From positions 60,966 through 124,965 of the forward strand of contig NZ_BOOG01000020.1 in NCBI RefSeq assembly GCF_016863115.1: DNA of 64,000 nt. Reading direction: 5' to 3'. This document shows positions 53,650 to 63,827 of the stretch, one piece after another. A model generated the notes under the pieces. That model was not told the origin of the DNA. It was given only the letters and a program-made list of their open reading frames with translations, and ran no database searches. A program made the position numbers and the translations under genes. Source of the DNA: Sphaerimonospora thailandensis. GTDB taxonomy: Bacteria; Actinomycetota; Actinomycetes; Streptosporangiales; Streptosporangiaceae. Numbering within the stretch: the stretch's first letter is position 1; each line of letters opens with the position of its first letter.

Positions 53650-54819
53650 TCATCCGAACACCCGGTCCTTGATGTGGATCGCCTGCAGAACGCCCACCGC
53701 CATCATGTTGGAGAACGTCGCGGTGCCGCCGTACGAGACGAACGGCAGCGGCACCCCGGTGATCGGCATGATCCCGATGGTCATGCCGACGTTGACCAGC
53801 GTCTGGAACCCCATCCAGGTGACGATGCCTCCGGCCACGAGCGCGGCGAACCGGTCCTCGCACAGCCGTGCGATCCGCAGGCATCGCAGCAGCACCACCC
53901 CGAGCAGCAGCACCACCACTGCCGCCCCGACGAAGCCCAGTTCCTCGCCGGCCACGGTGAAGATGAAGTCGGTGTGCTGTTCCGGCACGAAACGGCCGGT
54001 CGTCTGCCCCCCGTGGAACAGGCCCTTGCCGAACAGCTCCCCCGAGCCGATCGCGATCAGCGCCTGTCTGCTGTTGTAGCCGATCCCGCGCGGATCGGTC
54101 GACGGATCCATCAGCGCGGTGAACCGCGCCACCTGGTACGGCTTGAGCAGCCCGAGGAACCACACGGCCGCCGCGCCCGCGGCCGCCAGCACCACCCCGG
54201 CCGCGATCAGGCGCTTGTGAACACCCGCGTACACGATCATGCCGCCCGTGATCGCCGTCAACACCGTCGTGGTGCCGAGGTCGGGCTCCATCATGACCAG
54301 GACCGCCGTTCCCCCCCAGACGGCGAGGCACAGCGCCACATACAGATAGCGCGGCCGGTCCTTCTTCTTGTCTCCGGCCCGTGCCAGCAACATCGCCAGC
54401 AGCAGCACCAGGACCGGTTTGGCCACCTCGTCCGGCTGTACGGCGAAACCGCCCCCAATCGTGATCCACGAGCGGTGGCCGTTGATCGTCGCGCCCATCG
54501 GGGTGAGGACCAGCAGCAGCCCCACGGTCACGATCCCGTACATCAGGGGCGCGTAACGACGCAGCACGCGATAGTCGGACACCGCGACGGCGCTGTAGAG
54601 CGCGAGGCCGACGCACAGGTTGAGCACATGCTTCTTGGCCAGCGCGGTCGGCTCGGCCGAGTTCCAGTTCCGGGTGGACGACCAGACCAGGAGCGTGCCG
54701 ATGACGCTGAGTGCGACGACCGCGCCGAGAAGGATGCCGTCCATCCGCCGCAGCGGCGCTCCCTGGCCGACGACCCGCCGTACGAATGATCGCCTTCGAA
54801 CCCGCAACGCGTCAGTCAT
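53650..54819 (-). CDS. rodA: RodA peptidoglycan polymerase (SEDS family)
   Basis: This 389-residue SEDS protein has ten membrane helices. The characteristic large extracytoplasmic loop contains NSRQALIAIGSGELFGKGL, and FVPEQHTDFIFTVAGEELG carries the catalytic Asp region; the end has TGVPLPFVSYGG. RodA is a glycosyltransferase that polymerises lipid II for cell elongation, in complex with PBP2. Its gene is directly upstream of the radical SAM pair and 6 bp after mrdA, so it belongs to the elongasome operon. Confidence 0.95.
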   Translation of the reverse strand: MTDALRVRRRSFVRRVVGQGAPLRRMDGILLGAVVALSVIGTLLVWSSTRNWNSAEPTALAKKHVLNLCVGLALYSAVAVSDYRVLRRYAPLMYGIVTVGLLLVLTPMGATINGHRSWITIGGGFAVQPDEVAKPVLVLLLAMLLARAGDKKKDRPRYLYVALCLAVWGGTAVLVMMEPDLGTTTVLTAITGGMIVYAGVHKRLIAAGVVLAAAGAAAVWFLGLLKPYQVARFTALMDPSTDPRGIGYNSRQALIAIGSGELFGKGLFHGGQTTGRFVPEQHTDFIFTVAGEELGFVGAAVVVLLLGVVLLRCLRIARLCEDRFAALVAGGIVTWMGFQTLVNVGMTIGIMPITGVPLPFVSYGGTATFSNMMAVGVLQAIHIKDRVFG

Positions 54820-54825
54820 CTCGCA

Positions 54826-56886
54826 TCACTGGACCGCCACCCCGTCCCTGATCACTGGCAGCCGCGCCGGCGGGTTGCCGCCCGGAAGCGCGGGCTTGAT
54901 CGGCTTGCCGTCATCGCCCTTGCCGACGCCGTAGATCCCCTCCCAGATCCGGCGGACCGCAGGTGCCGCGGTGGAGGCGCCCCATCCGCCCTGGGCCACC
55001 ATCACCACGGCCACGAAGCGCGGGTTGTCCGCGGGGGCGAACGATGCGAACCACGACGTGTCGTCCTTGCCGTATACCTCCGCCGTACCGGTTTTGCCGC
55101 CGACCTTCACGACATTGAAGTCGAACCCGCGGAACACGGCCGCGGCCGTCCCGGTGACGGGTACCTGGGCCAGTGCCTTGCGAATGTAGTCGCGCGCGTG
55201 GTCGCTGATCGGCAGATGGCCCTCCACCGGCACCGGGATCTCCTTGACCAGTGTGCCGTCCGGCCGGACCAGGGCCCAGCCGATCCGGGGGCTGCGAACG
55301 TTGCCATCGCCGACGAGCGCGGCGTACGCCCGGGCGAGCTGGAGCGGGGTCACCAGCAAGGCGCCCTGGCCGATGGAGAAGTTGATCGCCTCATAGGCGT
55401 GCCAGATGTTGCCCTCCACGCAGTTCTCGTGCGCGAGCCGCTTGGCATACGCGGCCTTGGCCTGGTCCTTCATCTCCGGATAGCCGGTCTTGGCCCGCCG
55501 GCACATGGTGTCCTTCATCGAGGCCCACAGGTCCTTCTTCCACTGCCGGCCCGGGACCAGGCCCGGGCTCTCACCCGGCAGGTCGATGCCGGTGCGCCGG
55601 CCGAAGCCGTACGCCTTGGCCATATGGGTCATCGGCTCCTTGGGGGTGCCCTTGGGCTTCAAGCCGCCATCGGCCTTCCACTGCTCGAAACCCGCCTTAT
55701 AGAAGACCGTGTCGCAGGACTTCTCGAGCGCCGTGTGCAGGGAGATGGACCCCAGGGACATACCGCCGGCGTTGGCGTACGTCTGCCCGGCGGCGGTGAA
55801 GGAGCTCGGGCACTCGTAGCTGCCGTTCAGCGGGGAACCGTTGGCGATCATCGCCGAAACCGAGCTGATCTTGAAGGTGGACCCGGGTGCGTACGTGCCG
55901 TTGATCGCCCGCGACACCAGCGGCTTACCCGACTTGTCCGACAGCAGCCACCGGTAATCCTTCTCCTTGATGCCGCCCACCCAGATCGACGGGTCGTACG
56001 TCGGCCTGCTGGCCATCGCGACGACCCGCCCGGTCTTGACGTCCAGCACGACGGCCGCCGCTCCGTTCGACTTCGGCGTCTCCTTCATCGCCTGGTCGAG
56101 TGACTTCTCCACGATCGACTGGACCCGCTGGTCGATGCTGGTGACCAGGATGTCGCCCGGCACCGGGTTCGCCTGCTGATCGATCTTGATGACCTTGCCC
56201 ATCCGGTCCACCTGGACCCGCCGCAGGCCCGGCTTGCCGCGCATCGCCGCGTCGTAGATCGCCTCCAGCCCACCCTGCCCGACCAGGTCGACGCCCGAAA
56301 AGCTCGCCTTGAGCCCCTCCCGCCGCTCCAACTCCTGCTCGGTGACCGGCTGGAGGTAGCCGAGCAACGCGGCGGCCTCCTTGCCGTGCGGATAGTCGCG
56401 CCTCGACTGGATCTCGGCCGTCACGCCGGGGAAGTCCTCCTGGCGTTCCAGGATCTGCAGCGCCTGGCGGGTCTTCACGTGCTCGGCCACCGGGATCGGC
56501 GTGTACGGCGAGCCCGGCCAGCAGGGCCGCGAGATGCCCGGCCCGCAGGCCCGGATCTGCTGCTTGAGCTCGTCGTACGGGACGCCCAGCACGGTCGACA
56601 GCCGCCTCAGCACCGCGGCGCCTCCGTCATGCATGCGCTCGAGCCGGCCCCGGTCGACCGACACCACCAGGCTGGTGCGGTTGCGGACCAGCGGGTGCCC
56701 CGACGAGTCGAGAATCGAGCCGCGCAGGGCCGGCACGCGCACCTCCCTGGTTCGGGTCTCGGTCGCGACCGTGCCGAACCGCTCGCCCTGCATGACCTGC
56801 ACCTGCCACAGCCTTACGACGAGCACCACGATCATCGCGATCACGAGCACCTGCAGGACCAACAGTCGCCCACGCAACCGTGTCAT
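54826..56886 (-). CDS. mrdA: Penicillin-binding protein 2 (class B transpeptidase)
   Basis: This 686-residue class B PBP has one N-terminal membrane helix at 7-26. A PBP dimerisation domain follows, and then the transpeptidase domain with Ser336 in STFK (336-339), the SCD motif and KTG from Lys598. It cross-links peptidoglycan during elongation with RodA. The ATG at 56886 overlaps the mreD stop (ATGA) and is clearly better than the more distal in-frame start at 56982. The order mreB-mreC-mreD-mrdA-rodA is conserved. Confidence 0.95.
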   Translation of the reverse strand: MTRLRGRLLVLQVLVIAMIVVLVVRLWQVQVMQGERFGTVATETRTREVRVPALRGSILDSSGHPLVRNRTSLVVSVDRGRLERMHDGGAAVLRRLSTVLGVPYDELKQQIRACGPGISRPCWPGSPYTPIPVAEHVKTRQALQILERQEDFPGVTAEIQSRRDYPHGKEAAALLGYLQPVTEQELERREGLKASFSGVDLVGQGGLEAIYDAAMRGKPGLRRVQVDRMGKVIKIDQQANPVPGDILVTSIDQRVQSIVEKSLDQAMKETPKSNGAAAVVLDVKTGRVVAMASRPTYDPSIWVGGIKEKDYRWLLSDKSGKPLVSRAINGTYAPGSTFKISSVSAMIANGSPLNGSYECPSSFTAAGQTYANAGGMSLGSISLHTALEKSCDTVFYKAGFEQWKADGGLKPKGTPKEPMTHMAKAYGFGRRTGIDLPGESPGLVPGRQWKKDLWASMKDTMCRRAKTGYPEMKDQAKAAYAKRLAHENCVEGNIWHAYEAINFSIGQGALLVTPLQLARAYAALVGDGNVRSPRIGWALVRPDGTLVKEIPVPVEGHLPISDHARDYIRKALAQVPVTGTAAAVFRGFDFNVVKVGGKTGTAEVYGKDDTSWFASFAPADNPRFVAVVMVAQGGWGASTAAPAVRRIWEGIYGVGKGDDGKPIKPALPGGNPPARLPVIRDGVAVQ

Positions 56887-57413
56887 GCCGTCCCCCGTCC
56901 CCAACTCGTCGTCGAGCCCATCCCGGTCGACCCGGCCCTGCCACGGCGTCTTCGCAGCCGGTACCGGTCGCTCAACAGCCACATCACGGCGGGGACGGCA
57001 ACGAGGTCACACAGCGCGGCCCGTGGCCAGGCCGCGCGCAGGACGGTCCAGGTGACCCCGGGGTGGCCCAGCAGCGCGCCGATCCCCGCGGCCAGTCCAG
57101 GCGCGACGACGGCGCAGACCGCCACCGTGAGCATCGGCGACTGCCCGCCCATCCGGCCGGCGGCGTACCCCAGCGCACACAGCAGCAGCGCGTACTGTCC
57201 GAGCGTGTGACTGGCCGGCGGCAGCAGGTCATAGGCGAGGCCACCGGAGAAGCCGATCACCGCTCCGGCCTGCGGCCCGCGCAACGCGGCGAGCGTCAGA
57301 ATGATCAGCAGCACGAAATCCGGTGCGTACGCGCCCAGCAACCGGTTCACCAGGCTCGCCTGCAGCACCAGGGCAGCGAAGATCAGCAGTGCCGCGGTCA
57401 GATTGCGGAGCAT
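56883..57413 (-). CDS. mreD: Rod-shape-determining protein MreD
   Basis: This 176-residue membrane protein has four to five helices and the MreD-type pattern (LNRLLGAYAPDFVLLIILTLAALRG). MreD is a component of the elongasome membrane complex with MreC and MreB. The gene lies 5 bp from mreC and overlaps mrdA by four bases. The N-terminus is LRNLTAALLIFAALVLQ. The tail after about 145 is Arg-rich and less conserved. Confidence 0.9.
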   Translation of the reverse strand: MLRNLTAALLIFAALVLQASLVNRLLGAYAPDFVLLIILTLAALRGPQAGAVIGFSGGLAYDLLPPASHTLGQYALLLCALGYAAGRMGGQSPMLTVAVCAVVAPGLAAGIGALLGHPGVTWTVLRAAWPRAALCDLVAVPAVMWLLSDRYRLRRRRGRAGSTGMGSTTSWGRGTA

Positions 57414-57418
57414 CAGGG

Positions 57419-58522
57419 TCAGTTCCTCCCGTCGCTACGCGCGGCTCCCCCGGCCGCCGGGCGACGACGCGGCGGCTCGCCCCGCTCCGGCGCGCGCGTA
57501 TGGCCGTTCGCCCGCTCGGCCCCGGCTCTTCCCTCCTCGATCTGGGCCCAGTGGTCAGCCTCGGCCCGCCTCTCGTCGGCGACCTCCTCGCCACGGCCCG
57601 CCCGCTTCTCCTCATCCTTGCGCGGCTCCTTGACCTTGACCTGCCGCGGGACCGGCGGAAGCACCGAGTCACGCGGATCGCGCTTGGGCGCCTGCACCAC
57701 GACCCCGACGACGTCGAGCGACGAGAAGTCGGTGAACGGCTTTACGTAAGCGATCTTGGTCAGCTCTCCCGGCAGCGACTCCACCCGCTGGATCACGCCG
57801 ATGGGCACGCCCGGGACGTACGGCTTGCTGCGCTGTGAACCGAAGGAGACGATCCGGCCGCCCAGGGGCAGCGGCACCGTCGAGTCGAGCAACCGGAACC
57901 TGATCAGATTGTCACCACCGCCCGCCTCGCCCAGGCCGCTCACGACGCCGATCTGGTTGCCGCCTTCAAGGCGGGCTCCCGCCGAGAGGGCGGGATCGGT
58001 CAGCAGCAGCACGGTCGCGCTGTCCGCCGCCGCTTGGACCACGCGGCCGACGAGCCCGCCGCCGGTGAGCACGGTCATGTCCGGCCGCACCCCGTCCTCG
58101 GTTCCCGCGTCGATCTCGACGGCGTCTTCGAAACCCGGAAAGGCCCGCCGGGCCAGCACCTGCGCAGGCACGACCCGGTAACGGCCCAGGCCCGCCAGCC
58201 CGAGCATCCGGTCCAGCTTCGCGGCCCGTGTGCTGTCGAGCTGCCGAGTGGACAGCTCGGTATGCAGCTTGGCGTTCTCCTTCCGCAACGTGACGATGGT
58301 CCGCTCGGCTTCGGGAGCGGCGCGGAGCATGCCCACGAAGTCCCTGACCGGTTTGGTGACGGTCGCGCTCACCTGCTCCGCCTTCGCGAAGATGCCGGAC
58401 GCGACGTCATGCACCGGTCCGAGGACCGGCCCGCTTCCCACCCGGTGATCCACGGTGATCAGGACCAGCGCGGCGGCGAGGAGAAGTCCGACCGCGAGAC
58501 GGGCGCGGCGGGTGTCTCTCAT
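57419..58522 (-). CDS. mreC: Rod-shape-determining protein MreC
   Basis: This 367-residue protein has a short cytoplasmic N-terminus, one membrane helix (about 8-25), a coiled coil at 65-100 (ERTIVTLRKENAKLHTELSTR) and the periplasmic-type beta-rich MreC domain (GRYRVVPAQVLARRAFPGF, VRPDMTVLTGGGLVGRV). The C-terminal 70-residue tail is a highly charged, disordered Glu/Arg/Lys stretch. MreC scaffolds the elongasome outside the membrane. It lies between mreD and mreB, with about 100 bp to mreB. Confidence 0.93.
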   Translation of the reverse strand: MRDTRRARLAVGLLLAAALVLITVDHRVGSGPVLGPVHDVASGIFAKAEQVSATVTKPVRDFVGMLRAAPEAERTIVTLRKENAKLHTELSTRQLDSTRAAKLDRMLGLAGLGRYRVVPAQVLARRAFPGFEDAVEIDAGTEDGVRPDMTVLTGGGLVGRVVQAAADSATVLLLTDPALSAGARLEGGNQIGVVSGLGEAGGGDNLIRFRLLDSTVPLPLGGRIVSFGSQRSKPYVPGVPIGVIQRVESLPGELTKIAYVKPFTDFSSLDVVGVVVQAPKRDPRDSVLPPVPRQVKVKEPRKDEEKRAGRGEEVADERRAEADHWAQIEEGRAGAERANGHTRAPERGEPPRRRPAAGGAARSDGRN

Positions 58523-58623
58523 GACCGCTCCTTAAGTCGTGTGTCCGTGAACCGGGAAGATCAGGCGGGCGTTGTGGGCCGCCCGCCAAGCGGGCTGGGC
58601 ATTCATGACTCTTGAAGCACGAC

Positions 58624-59655
58624 CTAGTTGCGAGGCTCGGGTACGAGCACCTGCTGGAGGGCTTCAAAGTCCTCCACACATCTGCCGGATCCCAGCGCGA
58701 CCGAGTCGAGCGCGTTGTCCGCGAGGTGTACGGGCATCCCCGTCTCCTCGCGCAACCGGTCGACCATGCCCTTGAGCAGGCCGCCCCCGCCGGTCACCGC
58801 GATGCCTCGGTCCATCAGGTCACCCGAGAGCTCCGGCGGGCACTTGTCCAGTGTGGTCTTGACCGTGTCCACGATCACATTGACCTGTTCGCTCAACGCC
58901 CGGCGGATCTCTTCACTCGAGATGACCACGGTCTTGGGCAGGCCGGTCACCAGGTCCCGACCGCGGACCTCGGCGTGGATCTCCTCTCCCGACGCGCAGG
59001 CCGCTCCTACGGAGATCTTCACTTCCTCCGCGGTCCGATCCCCCAGCATCAGGGAGTGTTCCTTCTTGGCGAAGGCCGCGACCGCCTGGTCGAGTTCGTC
59101 TCCAGCGACGCGGATCGACTGGCTGGTCACTATGCCGCCCATCGAGATGATGGCGACCTCGGTGGTGCCGCCCCCTATGTCCACCACCATGTTGCCGGTG
59201 GGTTCGTGGACGGGCAGACCGGCACCGATCGCGGCCGCCATCGGCTCCTCGATGATGTACACGCGCCGGGCGCCGGCCTGGTATCCCGCTTCCTTCACCG
59301 CGCGCTGCTCGACCGCGGTGATGCCGCTGGGAACCGCCACAATGATGCGGGGGCGCACGAAGCGCGTACGCTTGTGCACCTTCTGGATGAAATATCGCAA
59401 CATACGCTCGGTCACTTCGAAGTCCGCGATCACCCCGTCTCTCAGGGGGCGAATGGCGACGATGTTGCCAGGCGTACGGCCGATCATCCGCTTCGCTTCT
59501 ATGCCAACCGCCACGATCTTTCCTGTCGTGACGTTGATGGCGACAACGGACGGCTCGTTCAGCACGACGCCGCGGCCTCGGACATAAACCAGCGTGTTCG
59601 CCGTGCCAAGGTCGACAGCCATGTCACGGCCCAGGAATGTCAGCTTGCTGCCCAT
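58624..59655 (-). CDS. mreB: MreB actin-like cell-shape protein
   Basis: This 343-residue actin homologue has the phosphate-1 motif [19 protein letters not shown] and [16 protein letters not shown], the phosphate-2 motif, and [12 protein letters not shown] near the C-terminus. MreB filaments direct peptidoglycan synthesis; in actinomycetes they mainly act in sporulation or spore walls. The gene heads the mre operon. Its ATG at 59655 is 213 bp from ndk, and the ndk terminator lies in between. Length is standard. Confidence 0.97.
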   Translation of the reverse strand: MGSKLTFLGRDMAVDLGTANTLVYVRGRGVVLNEPSVVAINVTTGKIVAVGIEAKRMIGRTPGNIVAIRPLRDGVIADFEVTERMLRYFIQKVHKRTRFVRPRIIVAVPSGITAVEQRAVKEAGYQAGARRVYIIEEPMAAAIGAGLPVHEPTGNMVVDIGGGTTEVAIISMGGIVTSQSIRVAGDELDQAVAAFAKKEHSLMLGDRTAEEVKISVGAACASGEEIHAEVRGRDLVTGLPKTVVISSEEIRRALSEQVNVIVDTVKTTLDKCPPELSGDLMDRGIAVTGGGGLLKGMVDRLREETGMPVHLADNALDSVALGSGRCVEDFEALQQVLVPEPRN

Positions 59656-59816
59656 GCGGAAGGAAGCCTTCCTTCAGGTGGTTAGCGGGTGGTTGGCGGG
59701 ATAACGCATCGCACTCGAATCGTAACGCGATGTGTCCATTACGCGGCACATCGAGCCATCAGGCCCGGGGAAAATCGCCGCCACCCCGGCCAGATAATGG
59801 TCACCACCTGGGAAAA

Positions 59817-59853
59817 CACCGCAGGCCCCGGGTTTGACCCGGGGCCTGCGGTG
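59817..59853 (-). terminator. Rho-independent terminator of ndk
   Basis: A perfect 16-bp stem, CACCGCAGGCCCCGGG with CCCGGGGCCTGCGGTG and the loop TTTGA, lies 16 bp after the ndk stop. On the minus strand it is followed by TTTTCCC. It separates ndk from the mre operon. Confidence 0.9.
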
Positions 59854-59868
59854 CGACAAAGCGAAGCC

Positions 59869-60279
59869 TCAGAAACGGTCAGGAAAGAAGATCTTGACTT
59901 CACGGGCGGCGGACTCGGGCGAGTCCGAGCCATGCACGACGTTCTCGCCGATCTCCAGGGCGTGGTCGCCTCGGATGGTGCCGGGAGGCGACTTGACCGG
60001 GTCGGTGGCGCCGGCCAGCGCACGGAACGCCTCGATCGCGCGGGGGCCCTCCACCACCAGCGCCACCAGCGGTGCGGAGGTGATGAACTCGACCAACTCG
60101 CCGAAGAACGGGCGCTCGGAGTGCTCTGCGTAGTGGGCCTTGGCGGTCTCGGCGTCGAGCGTGCGCAGGTCCATCGCCACGATCTTCAGACCCTTGCGCT
60201 CGATCCGGCCGATGACGTCGCCGATGAGGCCGCGACGGACCCCGTCCGGCTTGATCAGGACAAGCGTACGCTCAGACAC
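59869..60279 (-). CDS. ndk: Nucleoside diphosphate kinase
   Basis: This 136-residue NDK has [10 protein letters not shown] at the N-terminus and the catalytic His116 in ENVVHGSDS. It equilibrates nucleoside triphosphates with diphosphates through a phosphohistidine. The GTG at 60279 gives the normal length. It is closely followed by a strong terminator. Upstream, in place of the usual neighbour, lies an MFS-type gene at 60444. Confidence 0.97.
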   Translation of the reverse strand: MSERTLVLIKPDGVRRGLIGDVIGRIERKGLKIVAMDLRTLDAETAKAHYAEHSERPFFGELVEFITSAPLVALVVEGPRAIEAFRALAGATDPVKSPPGTIRGDHALEIGENVVHGSDSPESAAREVKIFFPDRF

Positions 60280-60443
60280 GGTTTCTCTCCTTGTCGAATG
60301 AGGCAGCGAGGCTGCTCGGTGGCGGTTTCCACCCGGGAATCCCCGTGCGCCCCGAAGCCTCCGCGTTCCCGCGAAGACCGTGCAGACGGGTGAGATCATC
60401 CCGGTGCCCGGATCACCCCCAGGGTTCCAACCGCAACGGCAGC

Positions 60444-62093
60444 TTACCGGTCCCCGTCGACGTGTCCGGCCGTGCCTTTCTCGCCTTCGGGTGACGGAGT
60501 CGGCGCCGGGATCATCACCTGGGTGTCCTGCCCGCCGAATCTCCGCTCACCGGCGGAGTCCGTGGTCGCGGCGGAAGCCGTACCGGCGGCCAGAGATGCC
60601 TCGGGAAGCGCGGAGGCGCGACGAGCCAGGAACTGTGCGAGCAAGATGATTCCGACGACCACGCCACCACCGACCAGCGCCCACTTGTGCAGCGCGTCGA
60701 CGAAGCCGTTCGCCACGGCCTCTCCGGTGGCCGACCCGGACCGGCTGATCAGGTCCAGCACCAGGACCTGGATGCCGGTGCCGAGCAGGAAGCCGGCAAG
60801 CAGCGCGGGAAAGCACATGGACAGGCCGAGTAGCGCCGATCCGATTCCGGCCAGCCGGAACGCGCTCACCAGCGCCACCGCCGAACCGGCCGCGAGCAGT
60901 GTGAACGGCGCCACGAGCGGCCACCCCGACGGCTCGGGCACGATCCACCAGATGGCGCAGAGACCGGCCACCATGGCCACCATCCCCACCGCCGGGAACG
61001 TCGTGACCTTCCGCTCCGGAAGCCCGCCCACGATGACGGCCGCAGCCAGAGCGATGAAAGCGGCGATGAGGAACGGCAGCCACAGGCCCTTCAGCCCTGG
61101 CCCGCCGAGCCCGCCCAGTTCGAGGTAGGTGGTCTGCGCCGCGGTCGGCAGCACGACCAGGCCGATCGCCACGTTGACGAAGGCCAGCGTGCGCCCGCCC
61201 GGCCCCTCGATCGTGCCGATCGCCCCGAGACCCAGCATCGCCAGGACGGCGGCGGCCGCGACGGCCGCGACGACGATGACCAGGACCGGGGGCCAATCGA
61301 AAGTCAGGAAGATCCCGAGCGCGGCGATACCCGCGGCGGGCACCACCGCCAGCATGAGCTGCCTGCGTTCCGCCGGGGACGCACCCACCGAGCCCACCGT
61401 GGAGGCACCCGCCCCAGCCGACTCCGCGACTCTCGTCTCGCCGTACGACGAGCCACCGTCGCCCGCGCCCTCGATCAGCCACAGGACCAGGTAGGCGGCG
61501 GCCAGCACGAGGGCGACCCCGGTCGGCAGCGGGTACGGCTGCAGCGTGACCCGCCAGGAGTCCGGACCGGCAAGGTCGGCGAGCGGGTGAAGCGCGAGCG
61601 CCTGGGCCGACAGCAGACTGACCGTGAGCATCCCCGCCCAGAGCGGCAGCAGGACGTTCCTGCGCGGCCGCTCCCAGACAACAACGAGAGTCGCCGGGAT
61701 GAGTGCCCCTGCCCCGAGCCCGTGGAGCACGCGCAGCACGCCGACCAGTCCGGTCGAGTTCGCGTACCCGCCGGCGGCGTCGGCCACCGCGAGCAGCGCG
61801 AGACCGGCGACGAGAATCGGCGCGGCACGGAACCGGCGTACCGCCACCGCCGCGAGGGGCACGGTCAGCAGCATGGCCGGCAGCGCCAGGCCATGCGCCC
61901 GCATCATGTCGACGTGCGAGACGCCGGGCGGCAGCAGCGCTGCGACGACCGAGATCGTGTTCGGGATCGCGACGACGGCGAGGGGCAGGGCGACCATGAT
62001 GAGCAGCCCGGCGACGACGTCCAGAAGCAGGGGAACGCGCACGGCGCGAACCGCCGCGGCGGTCCGGGCCTGCGAAACGGGAGGGACGGCCAT
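60444..62093 (-). CDS. Multi-helix MFS-like membrane protein
   Basis: This 549-residue membrane protein has about fourteen predicted helices. MFS-like features are present: [27 protein letters not shown] and a polar insertion at 240-270 rich in Gly, Ala and Ser. The C-terminal tail, from about 515, is hydrophilic ([13 protein letters not shown]). It belongs to the drug/H+ antiporter type by layout, but no substrate motif is diagnostic. It lies between ndk and DUF4233, which are usually adjacent in actinobacteria, so it looks like an insertion. The ATG at 62093 is used; the ribosome binding site is weak. Confidence 0.65.
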   Translation of the reverse strand: MAVPPVSQARTAAAVRAVRVPLLLDVVAGLLIMVALPLAVVAIPNTISVVAALLPPGVSHVDMMRAHGLALPAMLLTVPLAAVAVRRFRAAPILVAGLALLAVADAAGGYANSTGLVGVLRVLHGLGAGALIPATLVVVWERPRRNVLLPLWAGMLTVSLLSAQALALHPLADLAGPDSWRVTLQPYPLPTGVALVLAAAYLVLWLIEGAGDGGSSYGETRVAESAGAGASTVGSVGASPAERRQLMLAVVPAAGIAALGIFLTFDWPPVLVIVVAAVAAAAVLAMLGLGAIGTIEGPGGRTLAFVNVAIGLVVLPTAAQTTYLELGGLGGPGLKGLWLPFLIAAFIALAAAVIVGGLPERKVTTFPAVGMVAMVAGLCAIWWIVPEPSGWPLVAPFTLLAAGSAVALVSAFRLAGIGSALLGLSMCFPALLAGFLLGTGIQVLVLDLISRSGSATGEAVANGFVDALHKWALVGGGVVVGIILLAQFLARRASALPEASLAAGTASAATTDSAGERRFGGQDTQVMIPAPTPSPEGEKGTAGHVDGDR

Positions 62094-62104
62094 GCTTGCC
62101 GACT

Positions 62105-62452
62105 TTAGCGCTTCGTCGCGCCCTCGACACGGTGAGCGACGAAGATGGCCGTAATCCAGAGAAGAGCGAAGATCACTCCGAGGAAGAACATGACCGGAAC
62201 GAGAAATCCGGTCGCAATCGCCAAGATCTGAAGGACTGTGCCCGCGATGTACGCGAACGACCGCTTGAGCATGCCCGTCACCACGACGCACAGGACCGCG
62301 AGCCCGATTCCGACCGTCACCGCGACCGGCGCGGAAACATGATTGATCGTGATCGCGACCGGAGTGGACAGCGCGACGACGATCGCCTCCATGCCGAGCA
62401 CGCTCGCGCACAGCCGACGCTTGCCCGGAGTCACCTCGAACAGATCGTTCAT
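62105..62452 (-). CDS. DUF4233 family membrane protein
   Basis: This 115-residue protein has three to four helices and the family motif RRLCASVLGMEAIVVALSTPVA, then GMLKRSFAYIAGTVLQ. DUF4233 proteins occur next to folC across actinobacteria; their function is not known. The ATG at 62452 follows the folC stop by 55 bp. The gene is probably co-transcribed with folC. Confidence 0.88.
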   Translation of the reverse strand: MNDLFEVTPGKRRLCASVLGMEAIVVALSTPVAITINHVSAPVAVTVGIGLAVLCVVVTGMLKRSFAYIAGTVLQILAIATGFLVPVMFFLGVIFALLWITAIFVAHRVEGATKR

Positions 62453-62507
62453 CTCGCTCTTCCCATGTCGTTCGTTTGGGACTTCGGCCTCGCCCCGCCT
62501 GATGACC

Positions 62508-63827
62508 TCATCGCTCGGCCCCGAGCAGAATGCGGGCCTCGCCGACGGTCACCACAGAACCGGTGATGAGCACCCCGGATCCCAGCTCATCGCCCTGATC
62601 TGCCAGGGTGATGGCAACGTCGATCGCGTCATCGAGCCGTTCGGCCACATGGACACGGTCCGGTCCGAAAACGCTCTGCGCACGCAGGCCCAGCTCATCC
62701 GGCCGCATGGAGCGGGGAGAGGAGTTCCTGGTGACCACGACCTCCTCCGCTATCGGTTCCAGTAGTTCAAGGATCGAGTTGACATCCTTGTCGCCCATGG
62801 CGGCCATCACGACGACGAGCCGCGTGAAGCCGAACGCCTCGGTCAGCGCCTCGACGGTGGCTTCCATGCCACCGGGATTGTGCGCGGCGTCCAGAACCAC
62901 CGTCGGTCCTCGTCTGACGACCTCGAGCCGGCCCGGGCTCGTCACCTGCGCGAACGCCTGCCGGACGACCTCATTACCCAGAGGATCATCACCCCCCGTC
63001 AGCGCCTCGACCGCTGCCAGCGCCGACGCGGCGTTTCCCGCCTGATGCGCGCCGTACAGCGGCAAGAAGACCTCCTCGTACACCCCCTTGAGCCCCTTGA
63101 GCTGGAGCATCTGGCCCCCCATCGCGAGCTCTCGATGGAGCACGCCGAACTCCAGTCCCTCTCTGGCTACGACGCCGCCCACCTCCGCCACCCGTCTCAT
63201 CAGAACCTCGGCGGCCGGAAGCGGTTGCTGCGCGAGTACGGCGGTCGCACCCGGTTTGATGATGCCGGCCTTCTCCTTGGAGATCGTCGCGACGTCCGGG
63301 CCGAGATAGTCGGTGTGATCCAACGAAATCGGGGTGATGACGGCGATCGTGCCGTCCGCCACATTGGTGGCGTCCCAGACTCCGCCCATACCCGTCTCGA
63401 TCACCGCGACGTCGACGGGGGCGTCCGCGAACGCCGCGAATGCCATCGCGGTGAGAGTCTCGAAGAAACTCAAGCGACCGACCTTGCTGTCGATCATTTC
63501 GAGGTACGGCTCGACATCCTGGTACACCTCGGTGAAACGATCCTCCGACAGGGGCTCCCCATCCACTGAGATGCGTTCGCGGACCGAGGTGAGATGAGGG
63601 CTCGTGTAACGGCCGACACGCAGGTTACGTTCTCTCAGCAGCCCTTCGATCATCCGCGCGGTACTCGTCTTACCGTTGGTCCCGGCGACATGAATGACTT
63701 GAAACGTTTTCTGCGGGTCACCGATGAGTTCCATCAGCGCGCTGATCCGTTCGAGGGAGGGCTGGAAATCCCACTCCACTCCCCTGGCCATGACAGCCTG
63801 CTCGGCGACTCGGTATTCCACGGACAT
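62508..63827 (-). CDS. folC: Bifunctional folylpolyglutamate synthase / dihydrofolate synthase
   Basis: This 439-residue Mur-ligase-fold enzyme has the ATP-binding motif HVAGTNGKTSTARM and then SPHLTSVRERISVDG. The later motif ETGMGGVWDATN carries magnesium ligands. FolC adds glutamate residues to folate to retain it in the cell. The ATG at 63827 is used; MARGVEW at residue 13 is an alternative start. In relatives valS lies upstream; no valS end is visible in the remaining 170 bp. Confidence 0.95.
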   Translation of the reverse strand: MSVEYRVAEQAVMARGVEWDFQPSLERISALMELIGDPQKTFQVIHVAGTNGKTSTARMIEGLLRERNLRVGRYTSPHLTSVRERISVDGEPLSEDRFTEVYQDVEPYLEMIDSKVGRLSFFETLTAMAFAAFADAPVDVAVIETGMGGVWDATNVADGTIAVITPISLDHTDYLGPDVATISKEKAGIIKPGATAVLAQQPLPAAEVLMRRVAEVGGVVAREGLEFGVLHRELAMGGQMLQLKGLKGVYEEVFLPLYGAHQAGNAASALAAVEALTGGDDPLGNEVVRQAFAQVTSPGRLEVVRRGPTVVLDAAHNPGGMEATVEALTEAFGFTRLVVVMAAMGDKDVNSILELLEPIAEEVVVTRNSSPRSMRPDELGLRAQSVFGPDRVHVAERLDDAIDVAITLADQGDELGSGVLITGSVVTVGEARILLGAER

